Assembly (NCBI GenBank): GCA_016182655.1 | Contig: JACPGB010000047.1 | Span: 112,367-176,366, forward strand | Reading direction: 5' to 3' | DNA: 64,000 nucleotides | From: Deltaproteobacteria bacterium | Lineage (GTDB): Bacteria; Desulfobacterota; GWC2-55-46 | Shown here: piece by piece, positions 31,745 through 41,067 of the stretch | Layout of the letters: each line of letters begins with the position of its first letter | How positions within the stretch are numbered: the first letter of the stretch is position 1 | The notes under the pieces: model-generated | What the model saw: only the letters and a program-made list of their open reading frames with translations | Told to the model about the DNA's origin: nothing | Databases searched by the model: none | Position numbers and translations under genes: made by a program

Positions 31745-34700
31745 TCACACCCGGCTGACGGGTGTCCGGGTGAGGGTTTCGGCTGGGAAGGCGACTTCCG
31801 GGGGTGCGGGTTTGCCGATAAGGTAGCCCTGGGCGAAGTCGACGCCGAAGGTCTTGAGGAGTTCGAGGGTCTCTTTATTTTCTACGAACTCGGCGATGGA
31901 TTTTATTTTAAGTCCCTTGGCGACGTCGGTTATGGCTTTGACGAAGACCTGGTCATTGGGGCTGACGTTCAGTTTTCTGATGAACGAGCCGTCTATTTTG
32001 ATGTAGTCGACCTGCATCTCTCTTAAGTAGGTGAAGGAGGTGAACCCGACGCCGAAGTCGTCGAGGGCGAAGTGACAGCCGATTGTCTTGAGGGCCTTTA
32101 TGAACTTTATGGCCCTGTCGAGGTCTCCTATGGCGGCGGTCTCGGTTATCTCGAATACGAGTTTATCCGGGTCCGCGCCTGTCTCGACCATCTTGGTCTT
32201 GAGGAAGGAGAGGAGGTCGTCGTCGCCGAGGTCCTTGCCCGAGAGGTTCATGCCGAAGGAAATGTGCTTGCCGTCTTTCCGAAGCCTTGACTGCATGAGC
32301 ATCGATTTTTCGATTATCATCCTGTCTATGGAGCCGATAAGGCCGAACCGTTCGGCGATGTCTATAAACGCCCCGGGTAGCATTATGGAGCCGTCCTCGG
32401 ACTTGAGTCTTGCGAGCGATTCGTAGTGGTGGATGGTGTTGGTGGAGAGGTCGAGGATGGGCTGGAACCACGGCTCGAACCTGTTTTCCCTGAGGGACTT
32501 AAGTATCCTCTCCTTCCACGCGACCCTCGAGTGCATCTTTTCAAGGTCCTGGTCTTCCGGTATGAAGAGATGGAAGCGGTTTCTTCCGAGCTCCTTTGCC
32601 CTGTACATGGCGGCGTCTGCCCGGGTGAAGAGCTCCTTGGCGTTCCTGCCGTGTGCCGGGAAGAGGACAATACCTATGCTTACGGTGATGGCAATGGGCG
32701 CCTCCTGGAACCTGAAGTCCTCTATGTCCTTACGCAGGGTCTCGGCTATTGAGAGCGCCTCCCTTACGGCGACGCCTGGGATAAAGACCGCGAACTCGTC
32801 CCCGCTCAGGCGGCCGAGGATAGGTTCCTTGGATATCTTTTCAGGGCGGATGCGCCCGACGGCCGCGGAGAGGATGCGCGAGGCCCTCCTTAAAAACTCG
32901 TCGCCTGCGCCATGTCCGTAGGTGTCGTTCAAGAACTTGAAATCGTCCATGTCGAGGAGGTAGAACGCCCCGATGTCGCCCGAGGCGGCCGCACAGTAAA
33001 TCCACTCGTCGAGGAGCTCTATGAAGCGGGTGCGGTTGACGAGGCCGGTAAGCTCGTCGTAGCGGGCGAGGTATTGTATGCGCTCCTCGGAGACCATCTT
33101 CTCGGTTATGTCTTCCTGGACCGCGAGGAAGTTGGTTATCTCGCCATTTTCGTTCTTTATGGGGGATATTACCGAGTTGGACCAGTAGTATCCGCCGGTC
33201 TTTTTTTTGTTCTTATAGACGTTCCTCCAGGTCTTGCCCGCAGTTATCGTCTTCCAGAGGCTCTCGTAATCCTGATTGGTAACCTCGCCGGAGGAGAGTA
33301 TCCTCGGGTTCTGGCCTATAGCCTCTTCCTTTGAGTAACCCGTCACCTGCTCGAACATCGGGTTGACATACTCTATGTTGCCTTTAATGTCGGTTATAAA
33401 GACGACATTGACCGACTGCTCCATGGCCATGGAGAGTTTCTTGAGCTCGAACTCGGTCTTTTTCCGGTCGGTTATGTCGCGTCCGTATATGTTCACGTAT
33501 TTCTCGCCCCTTATAGGGGTGAGGATGAGTGAGAATATCCTGTCCTCGCTTGCAAGCTCTATTTCCAGGCCCTTTCCGGAGGCGTAGACGTCGCCGACGA
33601 GGCTGGCATAGCCATCATGGAGCCTCCCGCCGATGTCCGAGCCTAAAACGGCGAGTACGGGCCTTGCCGCGGCATTCGTATAGAGCACAATGCCGTCTTC
33701 GGAGACCCTCAGCACAGGGTTTGGGTTTTCGGAGGGGAATTTTGCGATGCCCTCGATAGCCTGTTCGGCCCTCCTGTGCTCGGTCACGTCCTGTACGGTG
33801 CCGACCATGCGCGTTGGATGGCCCGCCTCATCGAAGCTTACAACGGCCTGCTCGTGGACTATCTTTTGCATCGTCCCGTCCAGCAGAAGGACGCGGTGGT
33901 CTATCGAGTAAGGCTCTCGCTCGAAAAGCGCCTTGCGCACGGACTCCTTAACAAACTCCCTGTCGTCTGGGTGGACCGAGTTGAGAAACGCCTCATATGT
34001 CGCGCCGAACTCCTGGGGCTTGAGCCCGAATATGCGGTATATCTCGTCGGACCAGTGGAGCGAGTTGTTAGCTATGTCCCATACCCATGAGCCGACCCGG
34101 GAGATGTGCTGGGCCTCATTGAGGCGCTCCTCACTTTCAGAAAGGGCGAAGAGCGCGGTCTTGATATCAACGGCCATCTCGTTGAACGCAAGGGAGATGC
34201 GGCCTATCTCGTCGCCGGAGGAGACCGGCACCCTTACGTCGTAGTCTCCCCCGGAGATCGATTTCGCCGCGTCGAATATCTTCCGGAGCTGAAGGACCAC
34301 GCTCCTGTAGAATATGATAAAAAGGAGCGCGATCAGGCCCGCAACAATCACCCAGGCGACAACGATATTCCGCCTCATCTCGGACAAGGGCGCGAACGCC
34401 TCGTCCGCATCGAGCTCGACCAGGAGCGTCCATCCGAGGGGATCTATGCACCTTGAAGAACCCGCCACCGCGACACCCCTGTAATCCGCATAAAAACCGT
34501 TCATCTCTTCCCCGGACTTGACGCAGGAGCGGACCGGGTCAATCGCGACTTTGGTCCTGAGGATGCTTTCCTTTACGAACCTTGAGCCGGTTATCATGAA
34601 CTCTTCCCTGTTCACGAGATAGGCCTCAAGGCTGGCTTTACCGCTCCCCCATCGCTTCCTCTTTTTCTCGCGGTCGATCTCCCCTGTCAAGAGCCTGTCC

Positions 34701-35260
34701 AGGTCTGAAAGCCGAATAAGCGCGACAAGCGAGCCGGATGGCGCGCCCGTGGCCCTGTCTTTAACGGGCGCGGAGACCGCGAGCGCGGGCTTGTTGTCTA
34801 TCCGGGTCTCAACCGCACTGACCGCGCCGTCGACCGTAAAGAACGGCTCCTTAGAGAAGTCCAGCTCCAGTGCCGAAGGGTCCGTCGAGGCCCTTACGCG
34901 GCCGTCGAGGCCGAGCACATGGACGGCCTCGATGTGCTCGTCGAGCGGGAGCTTGTTTTTAAGGAGGTGCTCGCTTAAGGAACGCGAGGCGGACGCCTCG
35001 CCTTTCGAGATTTTTCTGAGGGATTCGCTTATGAAGCCATCGCTCGCGAAGTCCTCGACCCGCCTTTTGGAGCGGTCGAGGAAATTGAAGACCTGGACCT
35101 CGAAGGTCTCGGCTATGACGGAGAGTTCCTCGAGTATGTGCCGCTCGAAGAGGTCCCTGTTTTTCAAAAAAAGGTAATTGAAAGTAACGAATATGGGCAG
35201 GAGTATTATGACGATCGCAAGGAGCGCCTTCTTTGGCAGGGAAAAACCGGAACCTTTCAA
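31745..35260 (-). CDS. Membrane sensor with dCache, HAMP, PAS, GGDEF and EAL domains
   Basis: This is a c-di-GMP turnover protein of about 1171 residues. TM1 (about 8-30), a periplasmic dCache-like domain (about 35-300), TM2 (about 305-327) and HAMP lead to three PAS domains. PAS 1 contains SRVGSWVWDIANNSLHWSDE and PAS 3 contains EYVNPMFEQVTGYSKEEAIG. The GGDEF site reads LSGDEF, with Ser for the first Gly. The EAL domain starts HYESLARL instead of EAL, but keeps NLSG, FEITET, ALDDFGVGF, KIDGSFI and AEFVENKE, so phosphodiesterase activity looks possible. I chose TTG 35260 (AAGGGG 7 bases upstream); GTG 35284 is an alternative. Confidence 0.88.
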   Translation of the reverse strand: MKGSGFSLPKKALLAIVIILLPIFVTFNYLFLKNRDLFERHILEELSVIAETFEVQVFNFLDRSKRRVEDFASDGFISESLRKISKGEASASRSLSEHLLKNKLPLDEHIEAVHVLGLDGRVRASTDPSALELDFSKEPFFTVDGAVSAVETRIDNKPALAVSAPVKDRATGAPSGSLVALIRLSDLDRLLTGEIDREKKRKRWGSGKASLEAYLVNREEFMITGSRFVKESILRTKVAIDPVRSCVKSGEEMNGFYADYRGVAVAGSSRCIDPLGWTLLVELDADEAFAPLSEMRRNIVVAWVIVAGLIALLFIIFYRSVVLQLRKIFDAAKSISGGDYDVRVPVSSGDEIGRISLAFNEMAVDIKTALFALSESEERLNEAQHISRVGSWVWDIANNSLHWSDEIYRIFGLKPQEFGATYEAFLNSVHPDDREFVKESVRKALFEREPYSIDHRVLLLDGTMQKIVHEQAVVSFDEAGHPTRMVGTVQDVTEHRRAEQAIEGIAKFPSENPNPVLRVSEDGIVLYTNAAARPVLAVLGSDIGGRLHDGYASLVGDVYASGKGLEIELASEDRIFSLILTPIRGEKYVNIYGRDITDRKKTEFELKKLSMAMEQSVNVVFITDIKGNIEYVNPMFEQVTGYSKEEAIGQNPRILSSGEVTNQDYESLWKTITAGKTWRNVYKNKKKTGGYYWSNSVISPIKNENGEITNFLAVQEDITEKMVSEERIQYLARYDELTGLVNRTRFIELLDEWIYCAAASGDIGAFYLLDMDDFKFLNDTYGHGAGDEFLRRASRILSAAVGRIRPEKISKEPILGRLSGDEFAVFIPGVAVREALSIAETLRKDIEDFRFQEAPIAITVSIGIVLFPAHGRNAKELFTRADAAMYRAKELGRNRFHLFIPEDQDLEKMHSRVAWKERILKSLRENRFEPWFQPILDLSTNTIHHYESLARLKSEDGSIMLPGAFIDIAERFGLIGSIDRMIIEKSMLMQSRLRKDGKHISFGMNLSGKDLGDDDLLSFLKTKMVETGADPDKLVFEITETAAIGDLDRAIKFIKALKTIGCHFALDDFGVGFTSFTYLREMQVDYIKIDGSFIRKLNVSPNDQVFVKAITDVAKGLKIKSIAEFVENKETLELLKTFGVDFAQGYLIGKPAPPEVAFPAETLTRTPVSRV

Positions 35261-35451
35261 GACATACCCCTTAGTGGGACACACGCCTGAAAAAAACGGG
35301 ACAGAAGGGCCTTGGATGAGCGGGGGGTCCGTGAAGCCTCAAGCCCTTGAAAGGCGGTTGAAAAAGCATCTCCGGCTTTTTCACGCCGCCTTTCAACTTT
35401 ACTATCTTTTCGGAAAAAAATCAAATGGCTTTAGGGGTTTTGGATAGATAG

Positions 35452-35782
35452 GCAAAGCGGATCGGGCCGCGCAACCCGGCCTCTATAAGACGATTTGAAC
35501 TTCGGCCCCGCGCCGAGCGGGTGCTCGCCGCACAGGCAAATCCGTATCGAAGCGGCTGTGCCTTGGCACCCTTAACGACTCGATTTGAACTTTGGCCCCG
35601 CGCCAAGCGGGTGCTCGCCGCACGGGCAAAGCGGATCGGGCCGCTCTGTGCAACCCCGCCTCTGTAAGACGATTTGAACTTTGGCCCCGCGCCGAGCGGG
35701 TGCTCGCCGCACAGGCAAACCCGTATCAATGCGGCTGTGCCTCGGTGGTCTTGAGCGGCTCGATTTGAAATCGACCCAGCGA
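35452..35782 (-). repeat. Tandem array of 84-90-bp inverted-arm units (3.8 copies)
   Basis: Units start at 35452, 35536, 35626 and 35715, each opening GCAAA followed by GCGGATC, TCCGTATC or CCCGTATC. The junctions CGATTTGAACTTTGGCCCC...GAGCGGGTGCTC...GGCAAATCCGTATCG form about 60-bp imperfect palindromes. Units differ mainly in their centres. The array ends at the typA stop codon. The rest of 35285-35451 shows no gene, only a short GAAAGGCGGTTGAAAAAGC inverted repeat. Confidence 0.88.
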
Positions 35783-37597
35783 CTAGCTGTCCCTGTTCTT
35801 CTGCTTCGGCCTTTTTCCGGCTTCCAGCACCTTTTTCCTGAGCCTTATGGACTGGGGCGTTACCTCGACGAGCTCGTCCTCTATTATGAACTCGAGCGCC
35901 TGCTCAAGGTTCATGATATTGGGGGGGAATAGAAACATCGTCTCATCGGACCCCGAGGCGCGCATGTTCGTGAGCTTCTTCTCCTTTACCGCGTTCACGT
36001 CCATGTCGTTTTCTCTGGCGTTTTCGCCGATTATCATCCCCTCGTAGACCGGGGTGTTCTCCTTCACATGGAGGGTGCCGCGGGGCTGGAGATGGAAGAG
36101 GGCGTATACGTTAGTGACGCCGGTCCTGTCGGCGACGAGCGCGCCTGCCTGGCGCTTCGATATGGGCCCGCACCAGGGCTCGTACCCTTCGAAGAGGTGA
36201 TTAAGGAGGCCGGTGCCGCGCGTGTCGGTCAGGAACTGGGACCTGAAGCCTATGAGCCCCCTCGAAGGTATGCGGAACTCGAGCCTGACCCTGCCGTGGC
36301 CGTTGTTCTGCATTTTCAGCATCTTGCCCTTCCTCATGCCTACCTGCTGGGTGACGACGCCTATGAAGTCCTCGGGGACGTCTATGACGAGGAGCTCGAC
36401 GGGCTCATGCAGCTTGCCGTCTATGGTCTTTGTGATCGTCTCAGGCATCGCGACGGAGAGCTCGTAACCCTCTCTCCTCATCATCTCTATGAGGATCGCG
36501 AGCTGGAGCTCGCCCCTGCCCATGACCTTGAACTGGTAGGCCTTCTCAAACTCCACCTTGATGGAGACGTTGTAGAGGAGCTCCTTCTCAAGGCGCTCCC
36601 GGAGGTTCCTGGAGGTTACGAACTTGCCCTCTTTCCCGGCAAAAGGCGAGGTGTTGGGAGAAAACACCATCGATATCGTCGGCTCGTCTACCTTTATCCT
36701 CGGCAGCTCCTTCGGGTTCTCGGCGTCGGTTATGGTGTCCCCGATGCCTATGCCTTCGAGGCCCGCAAGGGCTACGATGTCGCCCGCCGAGGCCTCCTTG
36801 GAGTCCGCACGCTCAAGACCCTGGAAGACATACTGGGCGGTTACCTTTGTCTTTATAAGCTTTCCCTCGGCGTTGATGAAGGCGACGGAGTCGCCGTAGC
36901 GGATGGTGCCGGAGAAGATCCTCCCGATGGCGAGCCTTCCGACATAGTCGTTGTAGTCGATGTTGGTGACGAGGATCTGCAATACCGCGGAGGGGTCTCC
37001 TACCGGCGGCGGTATGGTCTTTACGATAAGCTCGAAGAGGGGTTTCAAGTCCGGGGAGTCGGCGTCAAGGTCGACGGTGGCCGTCCCCTTCCTCGCGTTC
37101 GTGTAGACGATAGGGAAGTCGAGCTGGTCTTCGTGGGCGTCGAGGTCGATGAACAAGTCGTATATCTCGTTCAAGACTTCCTTTATACGTGCGTCCGGCC
37201 TGTCTATCTTGTTTATTATGATAAGGGGCGTGAGCTTGAGTTCAAGGGCCTTACGGAGCACGAACCTCGTCTGTGGCAGAGGGCCCTCGGAGGCGTCCAC
37301 GAGGAGGAGCACGCCGTCGACCATCTTCAAGGTGCGCTCGACCTCTCCGCCGAAGTCGGCGTGACCCGGGGTGTCTACTATGTTTATCTTGACCCCGTTA
37401 AACTCGACCGCGGTGTTCTTGGCCATGATGGTTATGCCGCGCTCTCTCTCGAGGTCTATGTTGTCCATGACGCGGTCTACGACGCGCTCGTTAGTGCGGA
37501 AGATGCCCGCCTGCTTGAGCATCGCGTCAACGAGGGTCGTCTTTCCGTGGTCGACGTGGGCTATTATCGCGATATTCCTTATGTCCTTCGGGTTCAT
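35783..37597 (-). CDS. typA: Ribosome-associated GTPase TypA/BipA
   Basis: This translational GTPase of the EF-G class has 604 residues. G1 [15 protein letters not shown], the switch [13 protein letters not shown]3 [16 protein letters not shown] and G4 NKIDRPDAR are intact. TypA-specific features are [21 protein letters not shown] and the C-terminal [22 protein letters not shown] 37597 has AAGGAGC about 8 bases upstream. The antisense strand contains a 519-residue open frame, which is a codon-bias artefact. Confidence 0.97.
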   Translation of the reverse strand: MNPKDIRNIAIIAHVDHGKTTLVDAMLKQAGIFRTNERVVDRVMDNIDLERERGITIMAKNTAVEFNGVKINIVDTPGHADFGGEVERTLKMVDGVLLLVDASEGPLPQTRFVLRKALELKLTPLIIINKIDRPDARIKEVLNEIYDLFIDLDAHEDQLDFPIVYTNARKGTATVDLDADSPDLKPLFELIVKTIPPPVGDPSAVLQILVTNIDYNDYVGRLAIGRIFSGTIRYGDSVAFINAEGKLIKTKVTAQYVFQGLERADSKEASAGDIVALAGLEGIGIGDTITDAENPKELPRIKVDEPTISMVFSPNTSPFAGKEGKFVTSRNLRERLEKELLYNVSIKVEFEKAYQFKVMGRGELQLAILIEMMRREGYELSVAMPETITKTIDGKLHEPVELLVIDVPEDFIGVVTQQVGMRKGKMLKMQNNGHGRVRLEFRIPSRGLIGFRSQFLTDTRGTGLLNHLFEGYEPWCGPISKRQAGALVADRTGVTNVYALFHLQPRGTLHVKENTPVYEGMIIGENARENDMDVNAVKEKKLTNMRASGSDETMFLFPPNIMNLEQALEFIIEDELVEVTPQSIRLRKKVLEAGKRPKQKNRDS

Positions 37598-37639
37598 ACA
37601 AAGCTCCTTATATTCTTGTCCATCTGAATGGAATCAATC

Positions 37640-37669
37640 ATTTTACAATACTATTCTCGTCATAGTAAA
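37640..37669 (-). promoter_or_regulatory. Putative promoter for typA
   Basis: On the minus strand TTTACT (37664-37669) and TAAAAT (37640-37645) are spaced by 18 bases, about 43 bases before the typA ATG. The match is moderate. Confidence 0.4.
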
Positions 37670-37701
37670 GGATTTTATGCGTCATTCAGGCCTGGTAAAG
37701 G

Positions 37702-37735
37702 AAAAGGCCCGCGAAGCGAACCTCGCGGGCCTTTT
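37702..37735 (-). terminator. Terminator between the cytochrome gene and typA
   Basis: AAAAGGCCCGCGA (37702-37714) pairs perfectly with TCGCGGGCCTTTT (37723-37735). The run of T on both strands allows bidirectional use. It lies 44 bases after the 37779 stop. Confidence 0.82.
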
Positions 37736-37778
37736 TATTGGAGCAGGTCTCCTTGACCTTCAGCGTCCTTAAATACCC

Positions 37779-38243
37779 TTATTTCCTGAACTCCCCGTGG
37801 CACATGACGCACCCGTCGATGAGCCTCTTTGTGAACGAGGCCATCATCTTCCCGTCGTCCCTTTCGGCGGCCTTGGCAAGGGCCTCGAGCTCCCCGTGGA
37901 ACTCTTTGTCGAACTTCTCGAATTCCTTGACTTTTTGAGGGTTCCTCGGCAATTTTATCTCGCCTGCGTGAAGGGCGTGCTGTGTCTTCTCCATCGAGCC
38001 GTGGAGCGTCTCTATCGCCGAGAGCACCCTGTGTCCGTCGCCGACCGCCACACCCGAGACGATCTCCCTGAATGCCGCGTCCAGCGCCCTCATCTCCTCT
38101 ATAAGAGGGTTGGCCGACGGCTGTGTTGCCGCCTTTTCATGGTGCTTTGAGTTCGCGTGATTGTGCTCCGCGGACCCCGCGCCCGCTGTCATAAGGCATA
38201 ACGCTACGATGACGAGTCCCGCGAGTTTAATAAGGTTTTTCAT
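37779..38243 (-). CDS. Small periplasmic cytochrome c-like protein
   Basis: This exported protein has about 154 residues. It has a signal peptide (MKNLIKLAGLVIVALCLMTA with cleavage near GSAEH), a His-rich segment (HNHANSKHHE), a helical middle and a single heme motif CVMCH at the extreme C-terminus. The helical layout with a C-terminal CxxCH recalls the cytochrome c-prime class. ATG 38243 follows a GGGGAGGGG ribosome site; the upstream in-frame ATG at 38279 would precede the signal peptide. A monoheme electron-transfer or gas-binding role is inferred only. Confidence 0.78.
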   Translation of the reverse strand: MKNLIKLAGLVIVALCLMTAGAGSAEHNHANSKHHEKAATQPSANPLIEEMRALDAAFREIVSGVAVGDGHRVLSAIETLHGSMEKTQHALHAGEIKLPRNPQKVKEFEKFDKEFHGELEALAKAAERDDGKMMASFTKRLIDGCVMCHGEFRK

Positions 38244-38325
38244 ATCCCCTCCCCTGTTGCCATCTCTTAAGCCCATCATATACCGCTCATTATACGCGCA
38301 AAATGACTATTATCAACCGCGCCGG

Positions 38326-38548
38326 AGAGCTCGACCCTTAAGGCCTTTGAGGCTGAACGAGACCGAGGTCTGGAAACCGTCGGTCTCGTCAGAATCGTTA
38401 AGCGAGGTTATGGCAAGTCGGGCGCGGCGAAGCGCTCCTATAGAAGGCGCGGCGCGGGAGAAGATACGAGCGGGCCCCTCCGACGCGTTGAGTTCGAAAA
38501 ACCTTACGGACGGGTCAACGGGCGGGTCTTGCCTCGCAACAGCTCCTC
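38326..38548 (-). pseudogene. Possible remnant of a gene downstream of the DUF2892 gene
   Basis: On the minus strand an open frame without a start codon runs from about 38548 to a TGA at 38326. It reads VDPSVRFFELN, RRARLAITSLND and DGFQTSVSFSLKGLKG. The ending is reminiscent of the C-termini of minor prepilin-like proteins, but I cannot assign it. It overlaps the end of the DUF2892 gene in another frame, so it may be a decayed 3' fragment or chance. Confidence 0.25.
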
Positions 38549-38724
38549 ACGCCGAGCGCCTTCAATATCTGCATCATGAGGCACCAATTGGTAAAAAAAG
38601 ACTGAATGAGGTTCAATCCGACGAACCCGGTAAAGAGGAGCCAGTACTCGGAGTGGTATCTCGATAAGATGAGAGAGGCTATGATGAATATGCCCGCGAT
38701 GAGCCTTAATGTTTTTTCAAGCAT
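38515..38724 (-). CDS. DUF2892 (YgaP transmembrane-type) inner membrane protein
   Basis: This small membrane protein of 69 residues has two hydrophobic segments: LRLIAGIFIIASLIL (about 6-22) and WLLFTGFVGLNLIQSFFT (about 28-46). NWCLMMQILKALGV follows, the NxCP-like region of DUF2892 proteins. The family is often paired with rhodanese or ArsR-type regulators. It lies 12 bases after the ArsR gene, so it is probably in that operon. The ATG has GGAGGA upstream. Confidence 0.85.
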   Translation of the reverse strand: MLEKTLRLIAGIFIIASLILSRYHSEYWLLFTGFVGLNLIQSFFTNWCLMMQILKALGVRSCCEARPAR

Positions 38725-38736
38725 GGTGTCCTCCTC

Positions 38737-39060
38737 CTACTTTTTGATGCGCCTGGCGAGCTTTTCGCCGTCCGCGAGCTGTTCCATGAGGACAGCCTTC
38801 ATGAGCGCGCAGGCCTCGATGATCTTGGGGTTGTTGATGCGGTAGTAGATGTTTACGCCTTCGCGGCGGGTGGCTACGACTTTCCTCTGGCGTAGCACCG
38901 CGAGGTGCTGTGAGACGTTCGCCTTGGTGATGCCGAGCCTGTCCACGAGGTCTCCGACCGAAAGCTCGCCGTCTTTAAGCGCGGCGATTATCTCGAGCCT
39001 CTTGGGGTTCGAGAGCGTCTTGCATATTTCCGCCTGAAGCTCGAATATCTCCTTTTTCAT
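38737..39060 (-). CDS. ArsR/SmtB-family transcriptional regulator
   Basis: This winged-HTH repressor has 107 residues. The core is ICKTLSNPKRLEIIAALKDG, LSVGDLVDRLGITKANVSQHLAVLRQ and the wing VVATRREGVNIYYRI. A typical metal-binding CxC in the recognition helix is absent. The only cysteines are at the start (EICKTL) and near ACALMK, so a thiol or sulfide sensor like BigR/SqrR is as likely as a metal sensor. It probably controls itself and the following DUF2892 gene. Confidence 0.92.
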   Translation of the reverse strand: MKKEIFELQAEICKTLSNPKRLEIIAALKDGELSVGDLVDRLGITKANVSQHLAVLRQRKVVATRREGVNIYYRINNPKIIEACALMKAVLMEQLADGEKLARRIKK

Positions 39061-39224
39061 ATTTGCATTATTGCGAAATATTGAAACAATGTCAAGGGGA
39101 AAGTTGGGGTGGTGAAAAATGAATGGGGTTTACAGGGACCGGCTTTTATACGGATGTTCGATAGGCGGGACTAAGCGAGCCCCGCCTCTTTTGGCGTCGG
39201 AAATGAAGTGAGCGAAAGGCTATC

Positions 39225-40076
39225 CTACACAGCCCCTTGCGCCGAGAACCGCGCCTGGACCGAGAGTATCCTCTCGACGGTCTCGGCGTCGGCCTTGTAC
39301 GGCTCTACCGGTAGCTCGGGAGCGGTAAGGAGGTGTGTGGCCGCGAAGGGGGTCGCCTCAACCTTCATGTTATAGGCCTTGACGAATAGCGGCTCGAGGT
39401 TGACGACGTCCTTGGCGTTGTAGGCAAGTAGCGTTTCAAGGGCCTTGCGGTCCTTATTTCTTCTAAAGTCCCTCCAGAGAAGCACCGCCGAGTAGCCGTC
39501 CACGCCTTTGAGGCCGCCCCGGTCGATACCGAGCGTCTTCTCACAGCCCTTGAGCCCGCCGCGAAGCCCCAGGTCTTTAAGGATAAACCTGAGATCGATG
39601 TGCGGGATGTGCGAGAGGCTTATGCGCATGTGGGACTCTATGAAGGGGATGTCGAAGCACTTGCCGTTATACGTGACGATGAGACCGAACCCTTCTATGT
39701 CCCTTTTGAAGGCGTCGAGGTTTTCGCCCCTGACGTATGAACGCACGCCAGAGCCGTCATATAATGAAATGGCGGTTATGTAGCCGCGCTCCCCTACGAA
39801 CCCGTTTGTCTCTATGTCGATGTAGGCGACGTTATTTCTAAAATCCGGAAATAGCCTCCAGTGCTCCCTCGGGGCGAGGCGATTCATAAACCATGAGAGG
39901 TCACGGGCTTCAAAGCGCTCCAGGGAGGAGGTGACCGTTTCCTTTATGTGCCGTCTTGAAAGGCACGGCTCCCTGGCGTCGAGACACGCCTCCCATGAAA
40001 GTATCCCTTTTTCCCAGAACCTGCGCTCGGATTTCGGCCCCACCCCCGGGATGTGGCAAAATGTATTTTTAAGCAC
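39225..40076 (-). CDS. YprB-like ribonuclease H-fold 3'-5' exonuclease
   Basis: This 283-residue protein has an N-terminal FCHIPGVGPKSERRFWEKGI that resembles a helix-hairpin-helix. A DEDD-type exonuclease domain follows, with YIDIETNGFVGERGYITAI as motif I, TYNGKCFDIPFIESH as motif II and LLAYNAKDVVNLEPL as motif III. This matches the YprB RNase_H_2 group. The start is GTG 40076 with only a weak ribosome site. It stands alone between the ArsR gene and the divergent peptidase gene. Confidence 0.82.
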   Translation of the reverse strand: MLKNTFCHIPGVGPKSERRFWEKGILSWEACLDAREPCLSRRHIKETVTSSLERFEARDLSWFMNRLAPREHWRLFPDFRNNVAYIDIETNGFVGERGYITAISLYDGSGVRSYVRGENLDAFKRDIEGFGLIVTYNGKCFDIPFIESHMRISLSHIPHIDLRFILKDLGLRGGLKGCEKTLGIDRGGLKGVDGYSAVLLWRDFRRNKDRKALETLLAYNAKDVVNLEPLFVKAYNMKVEATPFAATHLLTAPELPVEPYKADAETVERILSVQARFSAQGAV

Positions 40077-40188
40077 TCGAAGACCCGCCCTTCAAAATAC
40101 CTTGTTCTGGGCATTCTAACACAAAAAACCGGATAAACATACGATATAGTATATCGAAGAGCCAATTACAACAAAACCGGGGGTCTTG

Positions 40189-41067
40189 ATGTTATTGATC
40201 GCGCATGGGGGCGCGGGCGGGAGAAAGCCCACAAAAACAGCCCTTAAAAAGATAAAAGAGGCGTTGAAGGCCGGATACTCGATACTCGAAGGCAAGGGAA
40301 GCGCCCTTGCCTCGATAATCGAAACCATCGCTATCCTCGAAGACTCGGGCCTTTTCAACGCCGGCACAGGCGCAAACCTCCAGCTCGACGGGGTACGGAG
40401 GCTGGACGCCGCGGTAATGGAGGGGGCAAGGCTTGAAGCAGGCTCGGTCATCGGGCTCGAAGGCTACAAAAACCCGATACGGGCCGCCGAGATCGTGATG
40501 GAGTCTCCCCACAAGATACTCACGAACATAGGGGCAAAGGTGCTGTCTTTTGCCTACGACCTCGAACCGATGCCCGAGCTCGACGAAAAAACCCTCGCGA
40601 GGCTGAAAAGGCTAAAGGCCGGAGAGCACGAGCTCGTCGAGATATTCAAGAAACACTTCTCGACCGTGGGAGCGGTGGCGATTGACAGGGACGGGGACCT
40701 CGCCGCAGGCTCGTCAACCGGGGGTGTGGCCCTGATGCTCCCGGGCAGGGTCGGAGATACGCCCATCATAGGCGCCGGGGTTTACGCCGATAACGCGACC
40801 GGGGCCGTGGCCTGCACAGGCAAGGGGGAGGACATAATAAGGGTATGCCTCGCCAAGGAGGCCTCCATGAGGATGTGCGGCTCAGCCCCGATACCGGCCG
40901 CGCGCGGGGCGCTTAAAAAAATACTCTCCATTGGCGGCGAGGCAGGGCTCATAGCGATAAAAAGGACCGGGGCCTTTGCCATCATGCACACGACCGCGTA
41001 TATGGCCAGCGGATACACGAACGGGAAAGAGGTCGTCGTGAAAGAGGGGTTTACGATGGTGAAATGA
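40189..41067 (+). CDS. Isoaspartyl peptidase / L-asparaginase (Ntn hydrolase)
   Basis: This plant-type asparaginase has about 292 residues. LIAHGGAGGRKP opens the protein, LFNAGTGANLQLDGVRRLDAAVMEG is the conserved alpha-chain loop, and STVGAVAIDRDGDLAAGSSTGG holds the autocleavage site, with the nucleophilic Thr of TVGAVA. PGRVGDTPIIGAGVYADN gives the substrate-binding arginine and aspartate. ATG 40189 is chosen; the frame also opens at TTG 40186. Its 3' end overlaps that of the convergent DUF1992 gene by 17 bases. Confidence 0.93.
   Translation: MLLIAHGGAGGRKPTKTALKKIKEALKAGYSILEGKGSALASIIETIAILEDSGLFNAGTGANLQLDGVRRLDAAVMEGARLEAGSVIGLEGYKNPIRAAEIVMESPHKILTNIGAKVLSFAYDLEPMPELDEKTLARLKRLKAGEHELVEIFKKHFSTVGAVAIDRDGDLAAGSSTGGVALMLPGRVGDTPIIGAGVYADNATGAVACTGKGEDIIRVCLAKEASMRMCGSAPIPAARGALKKILSIGGEAGLIAIKRTGAFAIMHTTAYMASGYTNGKEVVVKEGFTMVK

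Noticed and set aside
35452-35782. Tandem array as a possible CRISPR
   Set aside because: Units are 84-90 bp with conserved ends and only variable centres, there are fewer than four units, and no cas genes are in the window. Repeat and spacer lengths do not fit.
36068-37627. 519-codon open frame antisense to typA
   Set aside because: It mirrors the GC-rich third-position bias of typA, has no ribosome site or recognisable domain, and typA is complete on the other strand.
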